Shown here piece by piece: positions 56,248 through 64,000 of a DNA stretch of 64,000 bases. The stretch comes from Deltaproteobacteria bacterium. GTDB lineage: Bacteria > Myxococcota > Myxococcia > Myxococcales > Anaeromyxobacteraceae. The first letter of the stretch is position 1; each line of letters begins with the position of its first letter. The stretch covers positions 18,593 through 82,592 of the forward strand of contig JACRMN010000029.1 in NCBI GenBank assembly GCA_016214955.1, given 5' to 3'. The position numbers and the translations under genes are program-made. The notes below the pieces were generated by a model. It was not told where the DNA came from. It was given only the letters and a program-made list of their open reading frames with translations, and ran no database searches.

Positions 56248-59235
56248 CTAGAACGCGTGCTGGGCGCGGACGTAGAAGAAGCGGCCCATGGGGTTGTAGG
56301 CCGTCCAGTCCGAGGTCCCGAGCGTGAAGGCGTTGTAGACGATGGGCGGCGCGGCGTCGAAGACGTTCTGCATGCCCACCGCCACCGTCGTCTTGCCGGC
56401 CCGCGAGCCGAGCGCGTAGGAGGCGAAGGCGTCGAAGGTGGTGAAGGCCCCGACCGTGTGGGTCGGGTACTTGTTCTCGTTCTTGTAGCACGCGCCGTCG
56501 GAGCCGTTGACGCCTGCGTCGTTGGCGCACTCCTTGAACGAGCCGGTGTAGCGCACGTTGACTCCGGCGCCGACCGGCCCGCGGTCGTAGTGGACGCCGC
56601 CCGTGAGCTTGGTCCGGGCGAAGACGCCGAAGCCGCCCGAGAGCGCGGCCAGGTCGTAGGTGCCGGCGCCCTTGATGACGGTGCCGTCGCCGAGGGTGCG
56701 GTCGTACTTGTGGAGGTAGACGCCGTCGAACAGCAGGCGGAAGCGGCCGATGGGGCTCGGGTAGGCGTAGCGGATCGACAGGTCGACGCCGTCCACCTTG
56801 TCGCTGCCGACGTTGGTGTTGAAGTCGTCGATGAAGCTGATGAGCCCGGTGGCGTTGCGGTGGACGAGGCTGCAGAAGCCGGGAGAGGTGCCGGTGTAGC
56901 AGCCGTTGAGGATGACCCCGCCGCCGATGTTGGAGATCGACTGCCGGATGTCGAGGTTGTAGTAGTCGAGCGTGACCGAGAGGTTCTTCACCGCGCGGGG
57001 CTCGAACACCAGGCCCACCGTGAAGATGTCGGCCTTCTCGGGCCGGAGGGTGGGCAGGCCCCCGTTCCTGGTGCGGATCTGGCTGCGCACGTCGTGGTTG
57101 TTGGCCGCCCCGCCGCAGCGCGCGGCCAGGTCGGCCGGCAGCGGGGAGAAGACGGGATTGCCGGTGGCGTCGAAGCCCGTGAGGCCGGAGCAGGGGTCGC
57201 TGATCGACGGGAAGTTGTCGGAGGCGCCCAGGTAGAGCTCGCCGATGGAGGGGGCGCGGAAGGCCGTGGAGTAGGTGCCGCGCACGGTCACGTCGCGGAT
57301 CGGGCTCCAGCGGGCGCCGACCTTGTAGGTGGTGTTGCTGCCGAAGTTGCTGAAGTCGGCCACCCGCAGCGCCGCCGTCACCTCCAGGCTCTCCGCCAGC
57401 GGCTGGCCGCTCACCACCGGGATGGAGAGCTCGGCGTACCCCTCGTTGGAGTAGTAGCCGCCCTTGGTCTCCTTGAAGTTGAGGTCGATGGAGTCGCCGG
57501 CGGCCGCCACCGGATCGGGCACGTTGGCCCCGTAGTTGCGCCGGTACTCGTAGCCCGCCGCCAGCGCCACCGGGCGATCGGCCATGAGGGTGAAGAGCTC
57601 CCCGCTGACGTTGAGCTGCACGCCGGCCATCTGCAGGAACTGGCGCGTGGTGCCGGTGTAGCCGAGCGCGCTCATCTGGTCCGGGGTGATGGTGCCCGGC
57701 CCACCGAAGAGGTTGAGCGGAACGCAGCCGGCGATGGGGTTGGTGTAGAGGTACTGGCCCGGGTTGGCCGGATCGGGCGTCGCGTTCTGGTAGCAGACGC
57801 CGCCCTGGCTGGGCCCCACCGCCGCGGCGATCTGCGAGCCGCGCTGCGAGCCGACGAAGCTCTGCACGCCCTGGCTGCGGCTGTAGTTGAAGGAGGCGTC
57901 CCAGAACCAGCCCGAGAGCGGGCCCAGCCCCGTCGGCGCGGTGCCGTCGACGCCGGTGACGAGGTGGATGGTGTCGATGTCCTGGCTGTAGTGCCGGTTG
58001 CCGAACTCCACCAGCCGGCGCCGGACGTCGTCGAGCGGCAGGCCGAACGGGTTGTACTGGCTGCTCGGAGCCACCGTCACCACCACCGGGTCGAACGAGA
58101 AGAAGGGCTCGGGCGCCAGCTTCTGGTCCGACTGCCGGTTGACGTAGGAGGCCTCGAAGTAGCCGCGGGCGACGCTGCCCAGCTGCGCGCTGCCGTTGGA
58201 GTAGAACGAGAGGCGCTGGCTGGGCGTGACCAGGTAGTTGGAGGCCTGGAAGTTGTAGGAGTCGCTGGCGCCATAGGGGTGGTAGCCGGCGGCGCCCAGC
58301 GCCGGGTTGTCGATGACGAAGAAGTTGTTGTTGGCAGTGACCGCGGTGGCGCAGAGGGCGTCGTACACCGCCGTCCCGCCGGGGAGGCAGCCGGTGACGT
58401 TCCCGTCGGCGTCGAAGACCACCGGCAGCGAGAAGTCGCCCTGGGGGATGGCGCTCGAGCCGGAGCGGGTCAGCTTCTTGGTCGTGTAGTTGTAGGACTG
58501 CTGGTAGCCGGAGATGGTCCGGGCGTAGGCCCACACCGGGTCGGCCTTCTGGAACCCGACGTTGAAGAGGATGCTGCCGGAGTCGCCGCCCACCCCGGTG
58601 GTGACCGCCATGTCGTAGACGCCACCGTCACTGCGGGTGGAGCTGCCCGCGTAGGCGGTGGCCTCGGTGCCGCGGAAGCTCCTGCGGGTGATGATGTTGA
58701 CCACGCCGCCGACGGCGTCGGCGCCGTAGAGGGCCGAGGCTCCGTCCTTCAGCACCTCGATGCGCTCCACCGCCGCGCTGGGGATGGAGTTGAGGTCCAC
58801 CGAGGTGTCGCCGAACTGGGGCGAGCCCACGCCCACCATGCGGCGGCCGTTGACGAGGACCAGGGTCCGGGGCGTCCCCAGGCCGCGCAGGTTGACGCGC
58901 GTCGAGCCGTCGCCGCCGTTGTTGACGTTGGCGTTGACGGCCGTTCCCGAGTGCTCGGGGAGGCCCTGCAGGAAGTCGCCGATGGACACGGTGCCGCTCG
59001 ACAGCACCTGCTCGCGGCTGATCACCGTGACCGGGGCCGGGGTGTTGAGATCCTTTCGCCGGATGCGCGAGCCGGTGACGGTGATCTCCTCCTCGAGGGC
59101 CCTGCGGGGCGCGGCCTCGGGCGCGGGGGCGGGGGCGGGGGCGGCCGGCGGTTCCTGGGCGCGGACCGCGGCCGGGAACCACAGGGTGGAAGCGAGGACG
59201 AGGGTCCATCTCCAAGCCGAGCCAGTCGATGGCAT
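56248..59235 (-). CDS. TonB-dependent receptor
   Basis: A 995-residue outer-membrane receptor. The signal peptide ends AQA, an Ala/Pro stretch follows, and the TonB box region is 'EEITVTGSRIRRKD'. The plug domain (about 55-170) shows 'PVTVISREQVLSSGTVSIGDFLQ', 'RVNLRGLGTPRTLVLVNGRRM' and 'VERIEVLKDGASALYGADAVGGVVNIITRRS'. The remainder is a 22-stranded barrel ending 'RFFYVRAQHAF', with the final Phe. GAGGAGAAG precedes the ATG. The plug type with GSRI and DGASALYG resembles receptors for complex organic substrates such as peptides or sugars rather than siderophores, but no ligand gene is nearby. Confidence 0.92.
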   Translation of the reverse strand: MPSTGSAWRWTLVLASTLWFPAAVRAQEPPAAPAPAPAPEAAPRRALEEEITVTGSRIRRKDLNTPAPVTVISREQVLSSGTVSIGDFLQGLPEHSGTAVNANVNNGGDGSTRVNLRGLGTPRTLVLVNGRRMVGVGSPQFGDTSVDLNSIPSAAVERIEVLKDGASALYGADAVGGVVNIITRRSFRGTEATAYAGSSTRSDGGVYDMAVTTGVGGDSGSILFNVGFQKADPVWAYARTISGYQQSYNYTTKKLTRSGSSAIPQGDFSLPVVFDADGNVTGCLPGGTAVYDALCATAVTANNNFFVIDNPALGAAGYHPYGASDSYNFQASNYLVTPSQRLSFYSNGSAQLGSVARGYFEASYVNRQSDQKLAPEPFFSFDPVVVTVAPSSQYNPFGLPLDDVRRRLVEFGNRHYSQDIDTIHLVTGVDGTAPTGLGPLSGWFWDASFNYSRSQGVQSFVGSQRGSQIAAAVGPSQGGVCYQNATPDPANPGQYLYTNPIAGCVPLNLFGGPGTITPDQMSALGYTGTTRQFLQMAGVQLNVSGELFTLMADRPVALAAGYEYRRNYGANVPDPVAAAGDSIDLNFKETKGGYYSNEGYAELSIPVVSGQPLAESLEVTAALRVADFSNFGSNTTYKVGARWSPIRDVTVRGTYSTAFRAPSIGELYLGASDNFPSISDPCSGLTGFDATGNPVFSPLPADLAARCGGAANNHDVRSQIRTRNGGLPTLRPEKADIFTVGLVFEPRAVKNLSVTLDYYNLDIRQSISNIGGGVILNGCYTGTSPGFCSLVHRNATGLISFIDDFNTNVGSDKVDGVDLSIRYAYPSPIGRFRLLFDGVYLHKYDRTLGDGTVIKGAGTYDLAALSGGFGVFARTKLTGGVHYDRGPVGAGVNVRYTGSFKECANDAGVNGSDGACYKNENKYPTHTVGAFTTFDAFASYALGSRAGKTTVAVGMQNVFDAAPPIVYNAFTLGTSDWTAYNPMGRFFYVRAQHAF

Positions 59236-59321
59236 GTGGTGCTTCTCCTCTGGTGTTCCCCTCCCCGGGCGGTCGGGCACGCACCCGTGGAGATGCGCAC
59301 CCGGCCGCGGCGATTCTCGGA

Positions 59322-59351
59322 AGTGTAGGGAGGCGCCTCACGGGGTATCAA
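59322..59351 (-). promoter_or_regulatory. Sigma-70 promoter of the TonB-dependent receptor
   Basis: On the minus strand TTGATA and TACACT are separated by 18 bases (five and four of six consensus positions). Transcription would begin near 59315, leaving a leader of about 80 bases. Confidence 0.55.
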
Positions 59352-59477
59352 ACGCTTCGGGGCACGCAATCGGGTAGGGACCCACCCGCGCTCCCTCGCG
59401 CCGCCGGCGCCGCGCCACCCGGGGGCGTCAGGCGCGTGCGCGCTCCCCGCCCCCGTCCGTGGCCAGGCAGGCCCGCG

Positions 59478-59921
59478 TCAGTTGAGGAACTCGGGGGGCG
59501 CCACCTCGACCCCCTCGATGGGCTTCCGCCCGGAGAAGCCCTCGTCCACGTCGTGCCAGTGGGCGATCTGCCGCTCGCCGAACTGCCAGCAGAGCAGCAC
59601 CGGCCGGTTCTCCATCATGGCGTAGAAGTCCACCAGGCCGAGGTCCAGGTCCTTCACCAGGCAGCCCAGCTCGCTGACCCGCTGCACCGCGGCGCCGATC
59701 TCGTCGGCCACGGCGCGCAGCCGCGCGGCCTCGACCTCCTGCCCGGGCGGCGGCGCGGCGCCGTTCTGGAGGATGTCCACCGAGGCGTCGGCCCCGCCCA
59801 GCGCCTCGACGAGCCCCTTGAGCTCGTCGCGCAGGCGCGCCACCCGGCCGAACTCCAGCTCCAGCGTCGGAACGAGCTCGTTGGCCTCCTCGAGGGTGAA
59901 GATGCGGGTGGGCTCTCCCAT
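59478..59921 (-). CDS. DUF2203 family protein
   Basis: A 147-residue cytoplasmic protein; the ATG at 59921 has GAGGT at three bases. The DUF2203 pattern is complete: 'RIFTLEEANELVPTLELEFGRVARLRDEL' at the N-terminus, then 'VKDLDLGLVDFYAMMENRPVLLCWQFGERQIAHWHDVDEGFSGRKPI'. The open frame extends further upstream, antisense to Ffh, but that part has no coding sense. The gene is divergent from ffh with 118 bases between. Function unknown. Confidence 0.88.
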   Translation of the reverse strand: MGEPTRIFTLEEANELVPTLELEFGRVARLRDELKGLVEALGGADASVDILQNGAAPPPGQEVEAARLRAVADEIGAAVQRVSELGCLVKDLDLGLVDFYAMMENRPVLLCWQFGERQIAHWHDVDEGFSGRKPIEGVEVAPPEFLN

Positions 59922-59998
59922 GACCTCGGAAACGGTAGCACACCCGCGCCGGGGCGGACCGAAGAACCCGCGGGCTCCGGCGGCCGGCGCACCCGTGC

Positions 59999-60004
59999 TA
60001 TAAG
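59999..60004 (+). promoter_or_regulatory. -10 element of ffh
   Basis: TATAAG lies 36 bases before the ATG of ffh. The -35 region is GC-rich. Confidence 0.5.
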
Positions 60005-60039
60005 CGGGCGCTCTTTCCGAACCGGCAGGAACATCCCGC

Positions 60040-61689
60040 ATGCTCGAGACCGTCGCCAAGGGCTTCAAGGCCGCCCGCGCCCGCTTCAAGGGACGCACCG
60101 AGATCACCGCCGAGGTGGTGGACGAGGCGCTGCGCGACATCCGCGTCTCCCTCCTCGAGGCCGACGTGGCCTTCGACGTGGTGAAGCGCTTCGTGGCCCG
60201 GGTGCGCGAGAAGGCGGTGGGCGCCGAGGTCGAGACCAGGGTCCAGACGGCGCGGGGCAAGGTGCAGGTCACGGCCCAGGACCACTTCGTCAAGATCTGC
60301 CACGACGAGCTCGAGGCCCTGATGGGCCCGGTGGACACCTCGCTCAAGGTGCACGCCAGGGGTCCGACGGGGATCATGATGGTGGGGCTCCAGGGCTCCG
60401 GCAAGACGACCACCGTGGGCAAGCTGGCCCGTCGCTTCCAGGGCGAGGGCAAGAAGCCGCTGCTGGTGGCGGCCGACATCCAGCGTCCCGCCGCCGTGGA
60501 GCAGCTCCGGGTGCTTGGCGGCCAGCTCGGCGTGCCGGTCTTCCACGAGCCCGGCCTCACCCCGCCGCAGCTCTGCAAGAAGGCGCTGGAGAAGGCGGCC
60601 AGCGAGAAGCTCGACGTCGTCCTCTACGACACCGCCGGCCGGCTCGCCATCGACGAGACCCTGATGGCCGAGCTGGAGGAGATCCAGCGCGAGACCCGGC
60701 CCGACAACGTGCTCCTGGTCTGCGACGCCATGATCGGCCAGGACGCGGTCAAGACCGCGGCCGAGTTCGACCGCCGCCTCTCGCTCGACGGCTTCATCCT
60801 CACCAAGCTCGACGGCGACGCCCGCGGCGGCGCCGCCCTCTCCATCAAGGAGGTCACCGGCAAGCCCATTAAGTTCCTGGGCATGGGCGAGTCGCTGGAC
60901 CGCCTCGAGGAGTTCCGGCCCGAGGGGCTCGCCAGCCGCATCCTGGGCTTCGGCGACGTCGTCGGGCTGATGAAGGACTTCGAGCAGCACGTCGACCAGG
61001 AGACGGCCGAGGCCGAGGCCAAGAAGATCCTCTCCGGCGACTTCACGCTCGACGACTTCGTCTCCCAGATCCAGATGGTGCGGAAGATGGGGCCGCTGGG
61101 CGAGCTGATGGAGAAGTTCCCCATCTTCGGGGATCTGCCCGAGGGCTTCCAGTTCGACGACGCCCAGCTGGGCCGCATCGTGGCGATGGTGGGATCGATG
61201 ACCCCGGCCGAGAAGGTCCGGCCCGACACCCTCACCGACTCGCGCATCAAGCGCGTGGCCCGCGGCTCGGGCCGCACCGAGAAGGAGGTCCGCGACCTCC
61301 TCAAGCACTACCAGACGATGCGGGCGGTGATGCGGACCGTGGGCGACGCCCCGGGCCTGCTCTCGCGCCTGCCGGGCATCAAGCAGCTCGCCCAGCTCCG
61401 CAAGCTGCAGGGCAAGGGGCTCGGCGACGTGCTCGGCGACGACGCCGCCGGCGTCGAGGCGGCCCTGGGCGGGATGGATCCCGCGGCACTGGCCGGGCAG
61501 ATGCAGGGCCTCCCCAAGGGCTTCCAGCCGCGCCTCCCGGCCGGCGCCATGGCCCGGGCCCGGCTCATGGGCTACGCGCCCGAGCCGGTGTCGGTGGAGA
61601 CCGCCGAGGACCGCGACCGGCGCAAGAAGAAGCGCAAGCAGGAGCGGCAGGCGCGCAAGGCGGCGCGCAAGCGGAACAAGAAGCGGTAG
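60040..61689 (+). CDS. ffh: Signal recognition particle protein Ffh
   Basis: A 549-residue GTPase. The N domain (1-90) is followed by the G domain with GLQGSGKTTT near 115, 'LYDTAGRL', 'TKLDGDARGGAALS' and 'GMGESLDRLEEFRPEGLASRILGFGD'. The Met-rich M domain (about 330-470) carries 'QIQMVRKMGPLGELMEKFP', 'RIVAMVGSMTPAEK' and the RNA-binding 'DSRIKRVARGSGRTEKEVRDLLKHYQTMRAVM'. It binds signal sequences on the ribosome and 4.5S RNA. The length exceeds the usual 450 residues because of a C-terminal extension (about 480-549) ending in a strongly basic Lys/Arg tail. A GGCAGGA site precedes the start. Confidence 0.97.
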   Translation: MLETVAKGFKAARARFKGRTEITAEVVDEALRDIRVSLLEADVAFDVVKRFVARVREKAVGAEVETRVQTARGKVQVTAQDHFVKICHDELEALMGPVDTSLKVHARGPTGIMMVGLQGSGKTTTVGKLARRFQGEGKKPLLVAADIQRPAAVEQLRVLGGQLGVPVFHEPGLTPPQLCKKALEKAASEKLDVVLYDTAGRLAIDETLMAELEEIQRETRPDNVLLVCDAMIGQDAVKTAAEFDRRLSLDGFILTKLDGDARGGAALSIKEVTGKPIKFLGMGESLDRLEEFRPEGLASRILGFGDVVGLMKDFEQHVDQETAEAEAKKILSGDFTLDDFVSQIQMVRKMGPLGELMEKFPIFGDLPEGFQFDDAQLGRIVAMVGSMTPAEKVRPDTLTDSRIKRVARGSGRTEKEVRDLLKHYQTMRAVMRTVGDAPGLLSRLPGIKQLAQLRKLQGKGLGDVLGDDAAGVEAALGGMDPAALAGQMQGLPKGFQPRLPAGAMARARLMGYAPEPVSVETAEDRDRRKKKRKQERQARKAARKRNKKR

Positions 61690-61732
61690 GCGGCTCCCCG
61701 GTGGCGCGCCTTCCCGAGGCGGGCCGGACTGC

Positions 61733-62917
61733 CTAGCCGGGCTCCCCCGGCGACCGCTTCCTCTTCTTGGGCACCACCAGGCCGCGGGAGAGGCGCCGCA
61801 GCACGTTCTTGAGCTGGCGCCGCTTGTAGCGGTCGTGCGCCGATTCCCCCTGCTCGTTGCGGGCGTGGGTGTCGGCGTCGACGATCTGGAACTCCACCAG
61901 GCTGAAGACCACCCGGCCCAGGTCCTCGGTGAGCTCCTCCTCCTCGGGCATGAGCTCGTCCACCCGCACCGGCAGGTCGACGACGAAGTTGAGCACCCGG
62001 TAGTCCTTGGCGCTGAACTCGTTGAAGGGCAGGGTCTCGCCCGCCTCCAGCTCCAGCGGCGCCTGCAGCGCGGCGATGAGCTCCTCGGCCTTGGGGTGGG
62101 CGCCGACCACGCGGCGAAAGCGCACCAGCGTGTTCTGGGTCTGGCCCGGGACGCCGTAGTTGAAGGGGAAGAGGTGGTGGGCCAGGTAGCAGAGCACCGG
62201 CGCCACCTGGTCGCGCCGCTCGGTGACGATGCGGTAGCGCACCCGGTCGAAGATCTGGGCGGCCACCGTCTCCCGCTTGGCGAGCAGCTTGGTGACCAGC
62301 GAGGCCCGGGTCTTGTGGTTGCCGACGAACTCCACCACCGGCAGCCCCTGGTCGTGCATGCGGCGGGCGACCTCCATGATGTTCCGGTCGGCCCGCTCGG
62401 CCAGGTCGGCCTCGCGGACGGCGGTGCGGAAGAGCAGCTCCCGCGCCTCCAGGTGGTGGATGACGTGCATCACCTTGAGCACCACGCAGGCGATGCGGCG
62501 GTAGCGGCGCGGCTCGGCGGCGTCGGAGGCGATGAGGAAGAGGTCCCGCAGGTCGGCAGGCTCGGAGACCGCCGCCGCCACCTGGTAGCCGAACGCCTTG
62601 CGCAGGTACTCGACCGACTGCTGGAGGATGCCGCGGAGCCGCCGCTCGTCGCGCGGGTCGTGGAGGTCGAAGAGGTTGAGCCGCAGGAAGTGGTCGACCT
62701 CGCGGGCCTCGCGGAAGTAGAGGCGGCGCCAGTCCACCACCGAGCCGCCGCGCAGCAGCAGCCGGATGGTCTCCATGTCGCCGAGGTCCATCTCCTCGAC
62801 GGGAACCAGCCGGTGGGCTGCCGGGATCCTCTTCGGCTCGGGCGTCAGGGAATGCTCCGGGGGTGGGCCGGACCCTTCCGGCGGTCGCAAATTGCCAGCG
62901 CCGACCGGCGGGGTCAA
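61733..62917 (-). CDS. Conserved protein (TIGR04552-like), function unknown
   Basis: About 394 residues if the TTG at 62917 (behind CGAGGTCGC) is used; a later ATG in 'EEMDLGDMETIRLLLRGG' is an alternative. The protein is soluble. It has a conserved-looking N-terminal part ('METIRLLLRGGSVVDWRRLYFREAREVDHFLRLNLFD') and the segment 'KLLAKRETVAAQIFDRVRYRIVTERRDQVAPVLCYLAHHLFPFNYGVPGQTQNTL', which faintly recalls the core of RelA/SpoT-type nucleotidyltransferases. The C-terminus is very basic. It follows the AgmX-like gene by 18 bases, in one operon. I recall similar proteins in myxobacteria but no function. Confidence 0.65.
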   Translation of the reverse strand: MTPPVGAGNLRPPEGSGPPPEHSLTPEPKRIPAAHRLVPVEEMDLGDMETIRLLLRGGSVVDWRRLYFREAREVDHFLRLNLFDLHDPRDERRLRGILQQSVEYLRKAFGYQVAAAVSEPADLRDLFLIASDAAEPRRYRRIACVVLKVMHVIHHLEARELLFRTAVREADLAERADRNIMEVARRMHDQGLPVVEFVGNHKTRASLVTKLLAKRETVAAQIFDRVRYRIVTERRDQVAPVLCYLAHHLFPFNYGVPGQTQNTLVRFRRVVGAHPKAEELIAALQAPLELEAGETLPFNEFSAKDYRVLNFVVDLPVRVDELMPEEEELTEDLGRVVFSLVEFQIVDADTHARNEQGESAHDRYKRRQLKNVLRRLSRGLVVPKKRKRSPGEPG

Positions 62918-62935
62918 GCGACCTCGCCGGCCGAC

Positions 62936-64000
62936 CTAGAACTTGAACGGGAAGCCGTCCACCTCGCGCCCCAGGCGGCTGCGCGGGAAACGGGTTCCCT
63001 TCACCACACCGGAGATGCAGCCGACGATGGGCTGCCGCGCCAGGCCCTCGGAGAGGTTGCGGACGTCGCGCACCGCGCCGTCGGGGGCGATGGACCAGCG
63101 CAGCATCAGCGGCCCCTTGGCTTCGGCGCCGGCGGCGCGCTGCTCCTCGACGCAGGACGAGAGGGCCGCCTTCTTGCCGACGATGGCCTCGATGATCTGC
63201 GAGTCGGTGACCCGCTCCGGCAGGTCGGCGCCCGGGGCCGGCGGCACGTAGACGCTGCGCCGCTTGCCGGTGTCCCTGGTGATGTCGTCGTCGCCGGCCA
63301 CGTCGAGCAGCGGATCCCCGGCCGGCTTCCGCGCCGGCGCCGGCTCGGCGGCGGCCACCCGGCGCGCCGGCCTGGGCTCGGGCCGGGCCGGCTTCTTGGC
63401 GGGAGTCGCCTTCTTCGGCGCCTCGGCGCGCCTGGGCGCCGGCGCCTTCTCGACGGGCTTCTCGGCCGGCGGTGCCGGCGCGGCCTGGGGCTCGGGGGCC
63501 GGCGGCGGCGCCGCCTGGGCCACCGCGGCCGGAGCGGCGACAGCAGGGGCACCGGCCTGCGGGGCGGGCGCGGCGGCTGCCGGGGCCGGGGTCGCCGGCG
63601 CGGCGGGCGCCGCAGCGGCGGGAGCCGGAGCGGCCGCGGGCGGCGGCACGGGCGCGGTCAGGGGCGGAGGGGTCTGCGGGGCCGGGGCGATCGCCACGGG
63701 CGCCGGGGTCGGGGCGCCCGCCCCGAGGCCGCCGCGGTAGTAGAGAACGCCCGCCAGCACGCCGCCGAACACCAGCGCGGTCAGGAGCACGGCGACGACG
63801 GCCCTGCGGTTCCCCTTCTTCCGGATCTCCCGCACCTCGGTGGTCTCGCGGCGCGGCTCTGCCTTGGCGCTGAGCAGCGTCTCGCCGGTGGTGTCCACGC
63901 CCTTGAGGTGCAGCGGGATCATGCCGGTGGGATCGACGCCGCCCTCCGGCAGGTCCAGCTGGTCCACCAGCGAGCCGCGCGGGGCCGGCGCGGCGCGGGC
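62936..64000 (-). CDS. AgmX/PglI-type C-terminal domain protein, incomplete at window edge
   Basis: The frame is open to the right edge, so the N-terminus is probably outside; a GTG at 63967 is a possible internal start. The visible part has a short cytoplasmic stretch, one membrane helix ('AVVAVLLTALVFGGVLAGVLYY'), a long Ala/Pro-rich linker, an Arg/Lys/Pro region, and a C-terminal domain ('TDSQIIEAIVGKKAALSSCVEEQRAAG', 'LMLRWSIAPDGAVRDVRNLSEGLARQPIVGCISGVVKGTRFPRS') of the AgmX/PglI kind, related to TonB C-terminal folds, with its two conserved Cys. Homologues work in gliding and envelope-spanning complexes of myxobacteria. Confidence 0.82.
   Translation of the reverse strand, partial: ARAAPAPRGSLVDQLDLPEGGVDPTGMIPLHLKGVDTTGETLLSAKAEPRRETTEVREIRKKGNRRAVVAVLLTALVFGGVLAGVLYYRGGLGAGAPTPAPVAIAPAPQTPPPLTAPVPPPAAAPAPAAAAPAAPATPAPAAAAPAPQAGAPAVAAPAAVAQAAPPPAPEPQAAPAPPAEKPVEKAPAPRRAEAPKKATPAKKPARPEPRPARRVAAAEPAPARKPAGDPLLDVAGDDDITRDTGKRRSVYVPPAPGADLPERVTDSQIIEAIVGKKAALSSCVEEQRAAGAEAKGPLMLRWSIAPDGAVRDVRNLSEGLARQPIVGCISGVVKGTRFPRSRLGREVDGFPFKF

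Noticed and set aside
59922..60578. Extension of the DUF2203 frame across ffh
   Set aside because: The extra part is antisense to ffh, has no homology to the family, and a proper start with ribosome site exists at 59921.

Overview
The window comes from a very GC-rich, Gram-negative, cytochrome-rich bacterium. The best guess is an Anaeromyxobacter-like member of the Myxococcota. The reasons are extreme third-position GC, frequent GTG starts, many multiheme c-type cytochromes, a Cys-rich repeat lipoprotein, an AgmX/PglI-type protein and a DUF2203 protein. The assignment rests on gene content only.

Left part (1-12 kb): an extracellular electron transfer locus. Two divergent genes encode clear relatives of OmcS, the hexaheme cytochrome of Geobacter that polymerises into conductive filaments. 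Both keep all six CXXCH sites and the His at mature position 16 that reaches into the next subunit in OmcS filaments. One is preceded by an NHL-repeat protein. Beyond a terminator-like hairpin it is followed by a likely outer-membrane conduit operon: beta-propeller lipoprotein, beta-barrel porin with a discoidin-like insert, two CsgG/GNA1162-like lipoproteins, a parvulin-type prolyl isomerase and a multiheme cytochrome cut by the window edge. Near-consensus sigma-54 (-24/-12) promoters lie in front of both OmcS transcription units and in front of the isomerase gene.

Centre (12-35 kb): a glycan-assembly cluster. It holds GT-C membrane glycosyltransferases, four TMTC-like mannosyltransferases with TPR tails (two of them tandem paralogues), two GT2 enzymes (one fused to a methyltransferase), a separate methyltransferase and a membrane aminopropyltransferase-like/TPR fusion. 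The cluster is interrupted by a small tetraheme cytochrome and a triheme cytochrome fused to a barrel-like domain. A degraded TPR gene and an exact 29-bp direct repeat bracket an atypical lipoprotein gene (33.1-35.0 kb).

Right-centre (35-50 kb): secreted or surface proteins. These are a six-FN3-domain lipoprotein, a 12-site multiheme lipoprotein, a giant lipoprotein cytochrome with 39 candidate heme sites built from near-identical 486-bp repeats, and a Cys-rich repeat lipoprotein. A large BTAD/ATPase regulator follows, divergent from the last of these. The giant cytochrome has an FNR/CRP-type box at the class II position before its start.

Right part (50-64 kb): mostly housekeeping or unrelated genes. 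They include a diguanylate cyclase, a molybdenum hydroxylase pair, tRNA-Leu(UAA), a BrnT/CopG-type toxin-antitoxin pair, a GNAT enzyme, an OmpA-like protein, a TonB-dependent receptor, a DUF2203 protein, Ffh, a conserved myxobacterial-type protein and a TonB/AgmX-like protein running off the end.

No insertion sequence, phage or CRISPR array was seen.
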